DNA of 37,566 bases, from assembly GCA_021324635.1 (NCBI GenBank), contig JAJPIS010000100.1, forward strand, positions 1-37,566, in the 5' to 3' direction. The translations under genes were made by a program, and so were the position numbers. Source of the stretch: Gemmatimonadota bacterium (GTDB lineage Bacteria > Gemmatimonadota > Gemmatimonadetes > Gemmatimonadales > Gemmatimonadaceae). The notes beneath the pieces are model-generated. The model saw only the letters and a list, made by a program, of their open reading frames with translations, searched no databases and was not told the DNA's origin. This document shows positions 1 to 7,832 of this stretch, piece by piece; within the stretch, counting starts at the first letter, position 1; each line of letters starts with the position of its first letter.

Positions 1-1442
1 GGCTCGTCCGAGGCCCGCTGCTCTCCGCCCGGCCGCCCCCCGGGCTCCCCGGCCGCTCCTCCGGCTGCCGCCCCGCTCGCTGCCTCGCTCCCCGCCCCAC
101 CCCGGGCCGCGGCCGCGCCAGGGTGCCGAGCCTCGTCGCCCGCCGAACGCCGGCTGTCGGCCGCCGCAGCCGACGCCGCAACGTCCAGCACGTCGGCGAG
201 CGGCACATACGCCTCGCTCGCCGACGCAGCCCCGGCATCCTCGGCGAACCAGTCGTCGACCGGCTCGCGCTCGGCGGCCCTGGCACCCGGCACGTCCGCC
301 CAGCCGCCGCCCGCCGGCGGCTCCGCCCCCACGCGGCCAGCCTCGGCACTGAAGCCCGCCGCCGCCGCGCCGGCCGCGCCGCCCGCGCCGGCAACGCTTC
401 CCGCCACGCGCCCAGGAAGCTCACCCACCCGCTCATCAGGACGGCCGTCCGGGCGTGTCCCCGCCCGGTCGCCCTGCCCCTCCCCCGCCCGCGCGTCCGG
501 GCGCCCACCGCCCGGCTCGGTCGCCGCGGCCACCGCCGCCCCGGCCACGGGCGCCGGCTCAGGCGCTCGCCCCGTCGGACGATCCGCCGCGACGACGGGC
601 GGACGATCGGACGTCCGCTCGTGCGCCACCCGTACGGTGGTCTCCGCGGCGGTCGGCGCCCGCACGGCCGAATGTGGCCGGTGCCGCCGGAGTAGCTCGT
701 GCGCGACGCCCATGTACGCCTGGGAGCCCGCCGAGGTGATGTCGTACAGCATGATCGGCTTGCCGAAGCTCGGCGCCTCGGCGAGGCGCACATTCCTCGG
801 GATCACGCTCTCGTAGACCTTGGGGCCGAAGTACTCCCTGGCGTCGGCCGCGACCTGCCGCGACAGGTTGAGGCGCGCGTCGTACATGGTCAGCAGCACG
901 CCCTCGATCGAGAGACGCGGGTTGACGCTCTGCTGGACCAGGTGGACCGTGTTCAGGAGCTGCGACAGCCCCTCGAGCGCGTAATACTCGCACTGCACGG
1001 GGATGATGAGCGCGTCGGCCGCCGCCAGCATGTTGACCGTGATGAGCCCGAGCGACGGCGGACAGTCGATGAGCACGAAGTCGTAGTCCCCGGCGATCGG
1101 CGTGAGCGCGTCGCGCATCGCCTGGTCGCGACGAGGGTGCGCGACCAGCTCGACCTCCGCACCCGCGAGGTCCGGCGTCGCCGGCAGCACGTCCAGGTGC
1201 TTGAACTGCACCCCCCGATGCCGCGCCTCGGCGGCCGTCGCCCCACCGAGCAAGAGGTCGTAGACGGTCGCCCCCAGGGACTCCCGCTGAAGCCCGATCC
1301 CGCTCGTCGCATTCCCCTGGGGATCGCCGTCGATCAACAGCGTGCGCTGCTCGGCCACCGCGAGGCTGGCCGCGAGATTGACGGCAGTGGTGGTCTTGCC
1401 GACGCCGCCTTTCTGGTTTGCGATCGCCAGGATGTGGGGCAC
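1..1442 (-). CDS. parA: ParA-family chromosome partitioning ATPase with long C-terminal extension (3' end off window)
   Basis: ParA is a deviant-Walker ATPase that binds DNA non-specifically and works with ParB-parS to segregate origins. The protein starts MPHILAIANQKGGVGKTTTA (GTG at 1442). The Walker A motif KGGVGKTT is at residues 11-18, followed by LLIDGDPQGN and by FVLIDCPPSLGL (Walker B region). The ParA fold ends near residue 255 (AYMGVAHELLRRH). The frame then stays open to base 1 as an Ala/Gly/Pro/Arg-rich, probably disordered tail of at least 220 residues, with one more structured acidic patch (DDWFAEDAG, then YVPLADVLDV). Ordinary chromosomal ParA proteins are about 250-290 residues, so the tail is unusual. 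No clear Shine-Dalgarno precedes the GTG; an in-frame ATG lies about 70 bases upstream. A parS site lies 90 bp upstream. parB would be expected downstream, outside the window. The family call is firm; the role of the tail is unknown. Confidence 0.93.
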   Translation of the reverse strand, partial: MPHILAIANQKGGVGKTTTAVNLAASLAVAEQRTLLIDGDPQGNATSGIGLQRESLGATVYDLLLGGATAAEARHRGVQFKHLDVLPATPDLAGAEVELVAHPRRDQAMRDALTPIAGDYDFVLIDCPPSLGLITVNMLAAADALIIPVQCEYYALEGLSQLLNTVHLVQQSVNPRLSIEGVLLTMYDARLNLSRQVAADAREYFGPKVYESVIPRNVRLAEAPSFGKPIMLYDITSAGSQAYMGVAHELLRRHRPHSAVRAPTAAETTVRVAHERTSDRPPVVAADRPTGRAPEPAPVAGAAVAAATEPGGGRPDARAGEGQGDRAGTRPDGRPDERVGELPGRVAGSVAGAGGAAGAAAAGFSAEAGRVGAEPPAGGGWADVPGARAAEREPVDDWFAEDAGAASASEAYVPLADVLDVAASAAAADSRRSAGDEARHPGAAAARGGAGSEAASGAAAGGAAGEPGGRPGGEQRASDE

Positions 1443-1531
1443 TGCTCGCGGGGTCGAAGGCCGGTCGACGAGGGCTGGGGATCGGATGGGCCGGAATATA
1501 GCGCGCGCCATCCAGCCACGCGCCCGCAAAT

Positions 1532-1547
1532 TGTTTCACGTGGAACA
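1532..1547. promoter_or_regulatory. parS centromere site
   Basis: TGTTTCACGTGGAACA matches the widely conserved bacterial parS consensus TGTTTCACGTGAAACA at 15 of 16 positions. It lies about 90 bp upstream of parA, where origin-proximal parS sites are common. It would be the loading site for ParB. Only the match and its position are seen; binding is inferred. Confidence 0.9.
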
Positions 1548-1732
1548 TTGGTGCCCGCCGCCCGCGGGAAGTCGGCCCGCGGCCCGGTCCGGCGGCCGCA
1601 TTGCCACAACAATGCGCCACGATCCGCCCACCAACGCACCACAATACCGGCGTGCGCGCCGTAGGGGCGGCATTCATGCCGCCCGCGACCCGCATCCCGC
1701 ACCGATGGCGGGGCGGCCGCGTCCCGCGGACA

Positions 1733-1794
1733 CCAACGGAATGGGTTTGTTGGATGGTGTCAGGGGCAATCGCACAGCGATTGCCCCTGACACC
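1733..1794 (+). repeat. Long palindromic element, copy A
   Basis: Arms of 18 bp (1756-1773 and 1777-1794, starting GGTGTCAGGGGCAATCGC) pair perfectly around a 3-base ACA loop. The preceding 20-odd bases (CCAACGGAATGGGTTTGTTG) are conserved in the two other copies in this window, so the repeated unit is larger than the hairpin. No coding function is seen. It could be a MITE-like element or an RNA hairpin. Confidence 0.85.
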
Positions 1795-2193
1795 GGGCAC
1801 GGCAACGACGGGTGGGGCCATCGGCCGCCGCGGCACGCCGGCGTGCGGCCGTCGGGCACGGCAACGACGGGGTGGGGACACGATGCCGTCGCGGGCACGT
1901 GGCCGCGTTGGGGGGGGGTGGCGTGCGTGTCCCGGCGCACCCGGAACGGCAACAACGGGCGCGGGGTGACGGCGCCGTGGCCACGGGCGGGCGTGTGGAT
2001 GCCCCAACAACCAACGACGGGGGGGGCGCATCGTGACGTCCCGTAGGGGCGGCATTCATGCCGCCCGCGACTTGCATCCCGCACAGAAGCCGGGGCGGCA
2101 TTCATGCCGCCCGCGATTCACATCCGCACGGATGCCCGGCACCGGGAACGGCAAACGGCCGGCGGGATGACGGTGCCGTGGCGACGCGCGGGT

Positions 2194-2241
2194 GCGTGGG
2201 TGCGGATGCGTGGGTGCGGACGCGTGGGTGCGGACGCGTGG
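2194..2241 (+). repeat. 14-bp tandem repeat
   Basis: GCGTGGGTGCGGAT, then two copies of GCGTGGGTGCGGAC and a partial fourth unit run head to tail. It is noncoding and lies inside the REP array. Confidence 0.85.
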
Positions 2242-2301
2242 CGCGGCGAACGACGGGTGGGTGACGGTGCCCGGCGTGGGCGCATCGCAACGTGGTGTAC
2301 C

Positions 2302-2398
2302 GTAGGGGCGGCATTCATGCCGCCCGCGACCCGCATCTGCACGGATGCCCGGCCCGGCATTCATGCCCCCCGCGACGCGCATCCGCACGGATGCCCGG
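2302..2398 (+). repeat. Left 97-bp terminal inverted repeat of the RAYT cassette
   Basis: Two REP units in tandem. Unit one is the GGGCGGCATTCATGCCGCCC hairpin followed by CATCTGCACGGATG. Unit two is a slightly degenerate CGGCATTCATGCC core followed by CATCCGCACGGATGCCCGG. Its partner is 3081-3177. Confidence 0.85.
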
Positions 2399-2454
2399 GC
2401 GCCCCCACCCGCACGGACGCCCCGCCCGCCGACGCGGGTACGCCCGCCGGTGCC

Positions 2455-2961
2455 TCACATCGGCACGGATGCCTGGTCCCTCCCCCGATATGTGGCGTCG
2501 AGCCACCGTCGCGGGTTGTGCGCGATGTAGGTCCGGCAGCGGTTCCAGTCGCGTGCGTCGCGAATCACGCGGTCGTGATACCCGCGCTGCCACAGAGTCC
2601 CATTTCGGCGCCGGAGAACCGCGCTCACGCGTTTCGCGGAAAGCCCCTTGAACAGCCCCACCACGCGACCCAGAGGCAGCGGCGCACCCGTGTCCAACCG
2701 CAGGATCGCGTGCACATGGTCCGGCATCACGACCGATGCGTCCACGATCAGGGCAGGGATCCGCCGGGGCAACTCGGCCAGGGCATCCGCCACGATCCGC
2801 CCCGCGAGGGTGAGGGCGAGCGTCCCTGCTTCCACCCGCGCCAGTATCGGTGCCCGACCCCGCACGACCGTCGTGATCAAGTACGCGCCCGGCGCCCTGT
2901 AGTCGTGCCCGGGTCGTCGCAACGTCCGACGCCGGATGCGCCTCGGGAATGCCCTCGCCAT
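2455..2961 (-). CDS. REP-associated tyrosine transposase (RAYT, Y1/HUH superfamily)
   Basis: RAYTs are single-domain HUH nucleases related to IS200/IS605 TnpA that nick and process REP hairpins as single strands. The 168-residue length is typical. The metal-binding HUH motif is MPDHVHAIL (H82, H84). The family's C-terminal block LWQRGYHDRVIRDARDWNRCRTY leads into YIAHNPRRW, so Y128 and Y145 are the candidate catalytic tyrosines. The ATG at 2961 gives the usual family N-terminus; a longer upstream frame is only repeat sequence. The last residues (QASVPM and the TGA stop) are encoded by half of a REP hairpin. The gene sits inside inverted REP ends, the arrangement expected if it acts on the repeats of this window. 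Confidence 0.88.
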   Translation of the reverse strand: MARAFPRRIRRRTLRRPGHDYRAPGAYLITTVVRGRAPILARVEAGTLALTLAGRIVADALAELPRRIPALIVDASVVMPDHVHAILRLDTGAPLPLGRVVGLFKGLSAKRVSAVLRRRNGTLWQRGYHDRVIRDARDWNRCRTYIAHNPRRWLDATYRGRDQASVPM

Positions 2962-3080
2962 GGCTGACTCTTGCCGCGATGCGTCATCGCCCCGTCGCGG
3001 CGACGGTCCACGATGCGACGCAAACGCCTGCGCCCCCGGCGCCCCGGCGCCCCCGGCGGCCGCACATGTCCGGGGAGCGA

Positions 3081-3177
3081 CCGGGCATCCGTGCGGATGC
3101 GGGTCGCGGGCGGCATGAATGCCGGGCCGGGCATCCGTGCGGATGTGAGTCGCGGGCGGCATGAATGCCGCCCCTAC
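3081..3177 (-). repeat. Right 97-bp terminal inverted repeat of the RAYT cassette
   Basis: The reverse complement reads GTAGGGGCGGCATTCATGCC and onward, and aligns without gaps to 2302-2398. It ends 38 bp before the start of the methylase gene. Confidence 0.85.
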
Positions 3178-3215
3178 TACGACAACGGGCGCGCCGCGGT
3201 GCACCTTTGTGGGCG

Positions 3216-4880
3216 ATGCGCTACATCGGGAACAAGACCAAGCTCCTGCCGTTCATCGATGACCTGCTCGACGGGCTGGGGCTCAGGCCGCGCCGCGCGT
3301 TCGATGCGTTCTCGGGGACGGCGGCGGTCGGGAGCTTTCTCAAGGCGCGCGGCGCACGGGTCGTGAGCTGCGACCTCATGACGTTCAGCTACGCGTTCCA
3401 GCGCGCCTATATCGTCACCGATCGGTACCCGGCCTTCGAGGGGCTGATGGACGACCCCGATCTCCGCGCCGCCCGAGCGCGCGCGGAATTCGCACACCGT
3501 GTGGATGCCCGGGTGCGCGAGCGGGAGGCGGCCGGCGAGGGGCGCGGTGCGCGCGCGCACGGGGCGCGCGATGCCGGCCGACGCGCGGACGGGCGCAGCG
3601 GGACGGGGCGCGTGCGGGCTGCCGCCGCGGCCGGTGACGCGGCGACGCGCGGGAACGCAGCCGCGACGCGCCGCCTCGACGAGATCCTCGTCTTCCTCGA
3701 TTCCTACCTCGACCCGCACACGTCGTTCATCTCGCAGCACTTCGCGGCCGCACTCGCCCCCGCGGAGCGCCCGACATGCGAGACGCACTCGACGCACTCG
3801 ACGCACTCGACGCAGGAGACGCGCGAGGCCCAGGCGACGCACGGGGCGCAGGCGACGCACGCACTGAATCCGACGCACGCCACGGCGCAGACGAGGACGG
3901 GGCAGACGAGGACGACGGACACAAGGGGCACGGCGCTCGTGACGAGCTCGACACAGGCGACGAGCACGGCGCACACCGGATGCGCGAGCGGGGCGCGGAG
4001 TGGCGATCCCGGCGACCTGGACGCCGGCGATGACGGACGGGCGCGGCACGGAGGGGCGGGGACGCTCACCCGGCCGAGCGCGCGCGGGAGCGGTGCGACC
4101 GATGTGCCGCCCGTGGCGCGGATGTACTTCACGCTCGACTGCGCGCGGCGGATCGACGCGGTGCGCGAGCGGCTGCACGAGTGGCAGAGTGCCGGCGCGA
4201 TCACGGACGAGGAGTTCTATCTGCTCCTGGCGGCGCTCGTCGAGGCCGCGGACGCGGTCGCCAACACGACCGGGATCTACGCGGCGTACATCAAGCAGTG
4301 GCAGCCCAACGCGCTCCGTCCGCTCCGCCTCCGACTGCCGGTGATCGTCCCGCCCGCGGACGTCGGCCCGGATGCAGACGATCGCGCGCGCGCGGATGAG
4401 GCGCGGTGCGTGGCCCATCTCGGTGATGTGTCGGCGATCGCGCCGCGCGCCGGACGGTTCGACCTGCTCTACCTCGATCCGCCGTACAACTCGCGGCAGT
4501 ACAACGCCTACTACCACGTGCCGGAGCTCATCGCGCGCGGCTGGTTCGGCGCGCCGGTCGCCTTGCGCGGGAAGACGGGGCTTCCGCCGGTCACCGACAC
4601 CAGGTCGGTCTGGTCGACGCGCGGGGGATGCGTCCCGGCGCTCGAGCAGTTGATCGCATCGGTCGACACCGATCACGTGGTGCTGAGCTACAACAGCGAG
4701 GGGATCATCCCGGAGGCCGAGATCGAGCGGATCCTGCGGGCCGCCGGCCGGCCGCGGACCTTCCGGCGGATCACGCGCGAATATCAGCGGTACCGATCCG
4801 ACCGCCCGAGCGCGACCCGGCGGTACACCGCGCATTCGGTCTCGGAGCACCTCTACTACGTTCGCCTCGCGGGACGGTAG
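3216..4880 (+). CDS. D12-class-like DNA adenine-N6 methyltransferase with low-complexity insertions
   Basis: Predicted to transfer methyl groups from SAM to adenine in DNA. The N-terminus MRYIGNKTKLLPFI and the SAM-binding DAFSGTAAVGSFL (residues 30-42) are followed by the catalytic DPPYNSRQYN (421-430). The order suits the D12/alpha class. The protein is 554 residues, far longer than the usual 270-400, because of inserts at about 103-150 (Arg/Gly/Ala) and about 183-298 (Thr/Ser/His/Gln-rich, including HST three times from a 9-base DNA repeat at 3782-3808). The ATG at 3216 was chosen because it directly begins the conserved RYIGNK block; upstream frame is repeat sequence. No restriction endonuclease gene is adjacent, so it may be an orphan (regulatory or anti-restriction) methylase. 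Confidence 0.86.
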   Translation: MRYIGNKTKLLPFIDDLLDGLGLRPRRAFDAFSGTAAVGSFLKARGARVVSCDLMTFSYAFQRAYIVTDRYPAFEGLMDDPDLRAARARAEFAHRVDARVREREAAGEGRGARAHGARDAGRRADGRSGTGRVRAAAAAGDAATRGNAAATRRLDEILVFLDSYLDPHTSFISQHFAAALAPAERPTCETHSTHSTHSTQETREAQATHGAQATHALNPTHATAQTRTGQTRTTDTRGTALVTSSTQATSTAHTGCASGARSGDPGDLDAGDDGRARHGGAGTLTRPSARGSGATDVPPVARMYFTLDCARRIDAVRERLHEWQSAGAITDEEFYLLLAALVEAADAVANTTGIYAAYIKQWQPNALRPLRLRLPVIVPPADVGPDADDRARADEARCVAHLGDVSAIAPRAGRFDLLYLDPPYNSRQYNAYYHVPELIARGWFGAPVALRGKTGLPPVTDTRSVWSTRGGCVPALEQLIASVDTDHVVLSYNSEGIIPEAEIERILRAAGRPRTFRRITREYQRYRSDRPSATRRYTAHSVSEHLYYVRLAGR

Positions 4881-5124
4881 GCCGGCACGGACGAGATCCC
4901 GCGGGCGCCGACGCACGACGCGGACACGCGAGGCGTGCGGCCCGGGTTCGAGGGCGGCGGCGAGCCGTCAGCACGATGGTGACGACCGACGTCGCGCGCG
5001 CCGTGCGGTCACGGTCCCGGCCAGGACGCGCCGTCCATCCCCGTTGGCCGGCCCGCCCGCTCCGCACGATGACTGCGCTGTGGCGTCGATGTGACCTGTC
5101 GCACGGCTGCGGCGTTGACTCGTC
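4881..5124. other. Intergenic stretch with no recognised feature
   Basis: The 244 bases between the methylase and the glycosyltransferase gene contain no convincing gene, hairpin terminator or repeat. Confidence 0.5.
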
Positions 5125-7344
5125 GTGAACGCGAACGCCGGCGCCGAGGAAGAGCCGCCACGCACCGCGCGCGCGGGGGCCGGAGGCGCGGCGGGGCCGA
5201 GTGTCGGCGCGAGCGGTGCGTCGGAGGCACCGTCGGGTCGGCGCCTGGACTCCGGGCGGTGGGCGGCGGGGAGCGCCGCGGCGCTGCTGATCGTGCTCGG
5301 GTTCTTGCCGGTCGCGCAGTGGGCCGGCGGGAGTCTCGACGGGCTGTACGCCGGTCTCGTCCGCGAGTGGGTCAGCGGCTCGGCGATCGCCGTCGGACTC
5401 GGCGCCGTCCTCGCCATCTGCTCGCGAGATGTCCCCGCGCTCTGGCCCGCACAGCGACTGACCCGGATGGCCACGAGGATCGACGGGTGGGCGGCGCGGC
5501 GCCCGCGTCACTGTGACGCCGCGATCGCCGGCGGTGCGACGGCGCTCGCCCTCCTGCTCGCGGTTTGGCTCTTCAACGCCCGCCCGATCCTGATCGACGA
5601 GATCGCCCAACTGCGCCAGGCGCAAATCTTCGCCGGCGGCCATCTCTGGCTCACCGCCCCACGCTTCCCGGCCTTCGTCAGCTCGCTCCTGATGGTGAAC
5701 GCCGGCGGCCGCCTCTACTCGCAGTTCCCGCCCGGCGGGCCGGCGATGCTCGCGCTCGGCCAGCTCCTCGGCGCCCCCTGGATCGTCGACCCGGTCGCCG
5801 CCGGCGTGTCGATCCTGGCCTTCGCCGCCCTCGTGCGCCGAGCCGAGGCTCGCCCAGTCGTCCGCGCCGGCGCCGTTGTGCTCTTCGCCTGCGCGCCCTT
5901 CGCGCTCTTCATGTCCGCCTCCCACATGAACCACGTCACGGCACTCATGTGGCTCCTGGTCGGCGCCGCCGCAGTCGCCGCGGCGCTGGCCGACGACACC
6001 CCCCATCCCCTGCTCGCCGCGGCGAGCGGCTTCGCCTTCGGCGCTGCCGCGACGATCCGACCGGCCGACGCGCTGGCCTTTGCCATTCCTGCCGCTGTCT
6101 GGTATCTGGCGCGCGTCTGGCGCGATCCGACGCGCTGGGGTGACATTGTCGCCGCCGGGCTCGGGCTCGCCCTACCCATCGGGGCGATGATGGCGGTCGA
6201 CGCGGCCACGACCGGCGCGCCGCTCCGGCTGGGGTATGCGGTGCTGTGGGGGAGCGGCCACACGTTGGGCTTCCACCGGGCGCCGTGGGGCGAGGCGCAC
6301 ACACCGCTTCGTGGTCTCGTCCACGTCAACACGTACCTGCTCCAGCTCCAGCGTTATCTCTTCGAGACACCGATCCCGTCACTCCTCCCCGCCGTCATCG
6401 CGCTCGCGTCGGCGCGGCGATTGACGGCGGTGGACCGGTACCTGCTCGCGAGCGCGGGCCTCCTCCTGGCGGTCTATTTCGCCTACTTCCACGAGGGCTT
6501 TTACCTGGGCCCACGGTTCGTCTTCCCCCTCGTGCCGGTGCTCGCGCTCTGGACCGCCCGTGCTCCGGCGGCACTCCGCGGCCGACTCGCCGAGCGGCCA
6601 CTGCTCTACCGCGGCGCGGTCTACACGCTGGCGGTGAGCGCGGGCGTCGCGATCGTCGTCGGCATCCCGGTTCGGGCGCTGGCGCATGCGCGCACGGGAG
6701 CGAGCGAGCGCTGGGCAACGCCGCAGGTGGCGAGCGCCGCCGGCGTGCACGGCGCCCTCGTGTTCGTGCGCGAGCCGTGGGACGCGCAGCTCGTCGCCCG
6801 CATGTGGGCGCTCGGTGTCTCGCATCCGGACGCGGAGGTGCTGTACGCGCACGTCGACGCCTGCCGGCTGGAGCTCGCCCTCACGGCGCTCGAGCAGGAT
6901 GCGTCGGACGGTGGCACCGCGAGTGGCACGGCGAGCGGCACGGCGACGCGTCCCGGGGCCACGGTCGGCGCGCCGACCGCCACCCGGGCGGCGGGTGCGG
7001 CCACCGGTGTGCTCCGGGCGCTCCTCCGCGACTCGGCCCGCGTGCACCGGCAGGCGCTCGCATCCGGTGTCACCGTGCACATGCAGGACGGTTACGAGCC
7101 GGCGCCGGTCTGCCTCGCCCGCGTCCGCGAGATGCTAGTCGGCACGGCGCCTCTCGCGCCCTTCCTCCTCCTCGACGACGGGAACATCTACGCGCGCGAC
7201 CTGCACGAGCGCGACACGCTGCTCGTGGCGGCGTATCCCGGCCGCCCGGTCTATCTGCTGCGCACCGACGGCCCCGGGGCGGAGGCGCTCCCCCGTTTTT
7301 TCCCCTACCGCCCGCCCGCCTCGGCGCCCGCCCTGTCCCCCTGA
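5125..7344 (+). CDS. Polytopic membrane glycosyltransferase, GT-C/GT39-like (ArnT/PMT type)
   Basis: Likely transfers sugar from a polyprenyl-phosphate donor at the outer face of the inner membrane. After an acidic/Pro-rich N-terminus there is a series of hydrophobic segments (for example AAALLIVLGFLPVAQWAGG, ALALLLAVWLF). The first large loop carries IDEIAQLRQAQIF near residue 155, the acidic Asp-Glu position typical of GT-C enzymes. About a dozen membrane segments run to near residue 510. The C-terminal 200 residues are soluble and probably extracytoplasmic, with a low-complexity GTASGTASGTA stretch near 595. The GTG at 5125 is the furthest plausible start; no strong ribosome site is seen, so the N-terminus is uncertain. 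It stands alone, so the acceptor is unknown. Confidence 0.75.
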   Translation: MNANAGAEEEPPRTARAGAGGAAGPSVGASGASEAPSGRRLDSGRWAAGSAAALLIVLGFLPVAQWAGGSLDGLYAGLVREWVSGSAIAVGLGAVLAICSRDVPALWPAQRLTRMATRIDGWAARRPRHCDAAIAGGATALALLLAVWLFNARPILIDEIAQLRQAQIFAGGHLWLTAPRFPAFVSSLLMVNAGGRLYSQFPPGGPAMLALGQLLGAPWIVDPVAAGVSILAFAALVRRAEARPVVRAGAVVLFACAPFALFMSASHMNHVTALMWLLVGAAAVAAALADDTPHPLLAAASGFAFGAAATIRPADALAFAIPAAVWYLARVWRDPTRWGDIVAAGLGLALPIGAMMAVDAATTGAPLRLGYAVLWGSGHTLGFHRAPWGEAHTPLRGLVHVNTYLLQLQRYLFETPIPSLLPAVIALASARRLTAVDRYLLASAGLLLAVYFAYFHEGFYLGPRFVFPLVPVLALWTARAPAALRGRLAERPLLYRGAVYTLAVSAGVAIVVGIPVRALAHARTGASERWATPQVASAAGVHGALVFVREPWDAQLVARMWALGVSHPDAEVLYAHVDACRLELALTALEQDASDGGTASGTASGTATRPGATVGAPTATRAAGAATGVLRALLRDSARVHRQALASGVTVHMQDGYEPAPVCLARVREMLVGTAPLAPFLLLDDGNIYARDLHERDTLLVAAYPGRPVYLLRTDGPGAEALPRFFPYRPPASAPALSP

Positions 7345-7461
7345 GCGCGTGTGACTCCGCGGAGCGCCGGCCGCGGCCCCGGGCGGGCGTTCCGGTGCAC
7401 GCCATTCCCCGCGGCCATGTCGACGGTCGACACGAACCGTCTCCGACACGGACTCCGGCGA

Positions 7462-7532
7462 TTGGCGTGCGATGCCATTGCCATACCATTTATGTGGGTC
7501 GCAAATGGCTTGACAGATGGCGTGAGTCGATG
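7462..7532 (+). promoter_or_regulatory. Candidate promoter/operator of the AbrB-PIN toxin-antitoxin pair
   Basis: TTGGCG (7462-7467) and TACCAT (7484-7489) are spaced 16 bases apart. The region carries two GCCAT motifs followed by two ATGGC motifs (7473-7521), an inverted arrangement expected for antitoxin autorepression. A TTGACA at 7510-7515 has no good -10 partner. This is weak, pattern-based evidence. Confidence 0.3.
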
Positions 7533-7544
7533 CCAGGTTGTGGT

Positions 7545-7832
7545 ATGTCAATCACCATCACAATGGATCGTGCCGGCCGGGTTGTCCTGCCGCGGCCGGT
7601 CCGCGACCGGCTTGGCCTTACCGGCAGCAGGTCGCATCGGATGGAGCTCATCGAGGCGCCCGAAGGGATCATGTTGAAGCCCGTCGGCGCGGATGTGCCG
7701 GCGACGCGCGACGCGAGCGGGTGGGTCGTCTTTCATTCCGACGTGGACGACCAGTCGGCGGAGTCGACTGATGCGGCGGCGCTTGTCGATGCCCTGCGCG
7801 AGCGGCGCACCCGTCAACTTGGTGGCGAGTGA
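7545..7832 (+). CDS. AbrB/SpoVT-fold antitoxin (VapB/MazE-like)
   Basis: Predicted antitoxin of the following PIN ribonuclease. The 95 residues begin MSITITMDRAGRVVLPRPVR, the swapped-hairpin AbrB signature in which a beta strand is followed by D/GRVVLP. The N-terminal 50 residues would bind the operator. The acidic C-terminal half (HSDVDDQSAE) would be the toxin-neutralising tail. The stop overlaps the toxin start by GTGA (7829-7832), so the two are translationally coupled. The ATG at 7545 is chosen because it is the start closest to the SITITMDRAG fold. Confidence 0.85.
   Translation: MSITITMDRAGRVVLPRPVRDRLGLTGSRSHRMELIEAPEGIMLKPVGADVPATRDASGWVVFHSDVDDQSAESTDAAALVDALRERRTRQLGGE

Larger units (their letters stand above)
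1548..2301. repeat. Left REP/palindrome array between parS and the RAYT cassette
   Basis: No gene is supported here. The stretch holds GTAG-type palindromes whose core is GGGCGGCATTCATGCCGCCC (9-bp arms, TC loop). Full copies are at 1661-1688 and 2043-2070, with a copy lacking the GTA at 2092-2116. Copies are often followed by a second small hairpin (CATCCGCACGGATG type, around 2120-2134). It also holds a long palindrome (1756-1794), several degenerate GGCAACGACGGG motifs, and a 14-bp tandem repeat (2194-2241). All open frames here are repeat-encoded artefacts. Confidence 0.9.
2302..3177. mobile_element. RAYT cassette: REP-associated tyrosine transposase gene bracketed by 97-bp inverted repeats
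   Basis: The element begins GTAGGGGCGG at 2302 and ends CCGCCCCTAC at 3177, so both ends carry the GTAG tetranucleotide that RAYT enzymes are known to recognise next to REP hairpins. The outer 97 bases at each end (2302-2398 and 3081-3177) are inverted copies with about five mismatches by eye. Each end contains two REP units, and each unit is a 9-bp-arm hairpin plus a 6-bp-arm hairpin. The only plausible gene inside is the RAYT at 2455-2961. The boundaries come from repeat symmetry, and no target-site duplication was established. Confidence 0.8.

Noticed and set aside
1661-2400. Many short ORFs with MPPATRIR- or GGMNAAPT-like peptides
   Set aside because: These are the REP hairpins read in different frames; the same peptides recur at every array. 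They are not a protein family.
1548-2400. CRISPR array
   Set aside because: The repeats are palindromic, irregularly spaced and in both orientations; there are no uniform unique spacers and no cas genes.
3216-4880. Restriction-modification system
   Set aside because: Only the methylase is present; neighbouring genes show no endonuclease or specificity subunit.
4881-5124. Small gene between methylase and glycosyltransferase
   Set aside because: Open frames here lack start signals and plausible composition.
7510-7515. TTGACA as the -35 box of the toxin-antitoxin pair
   Set aside because: No AT-rich -10 box at 16-18 bases downstream; an upstream TTGGCG/TACCAT pair fits better, though weakly.
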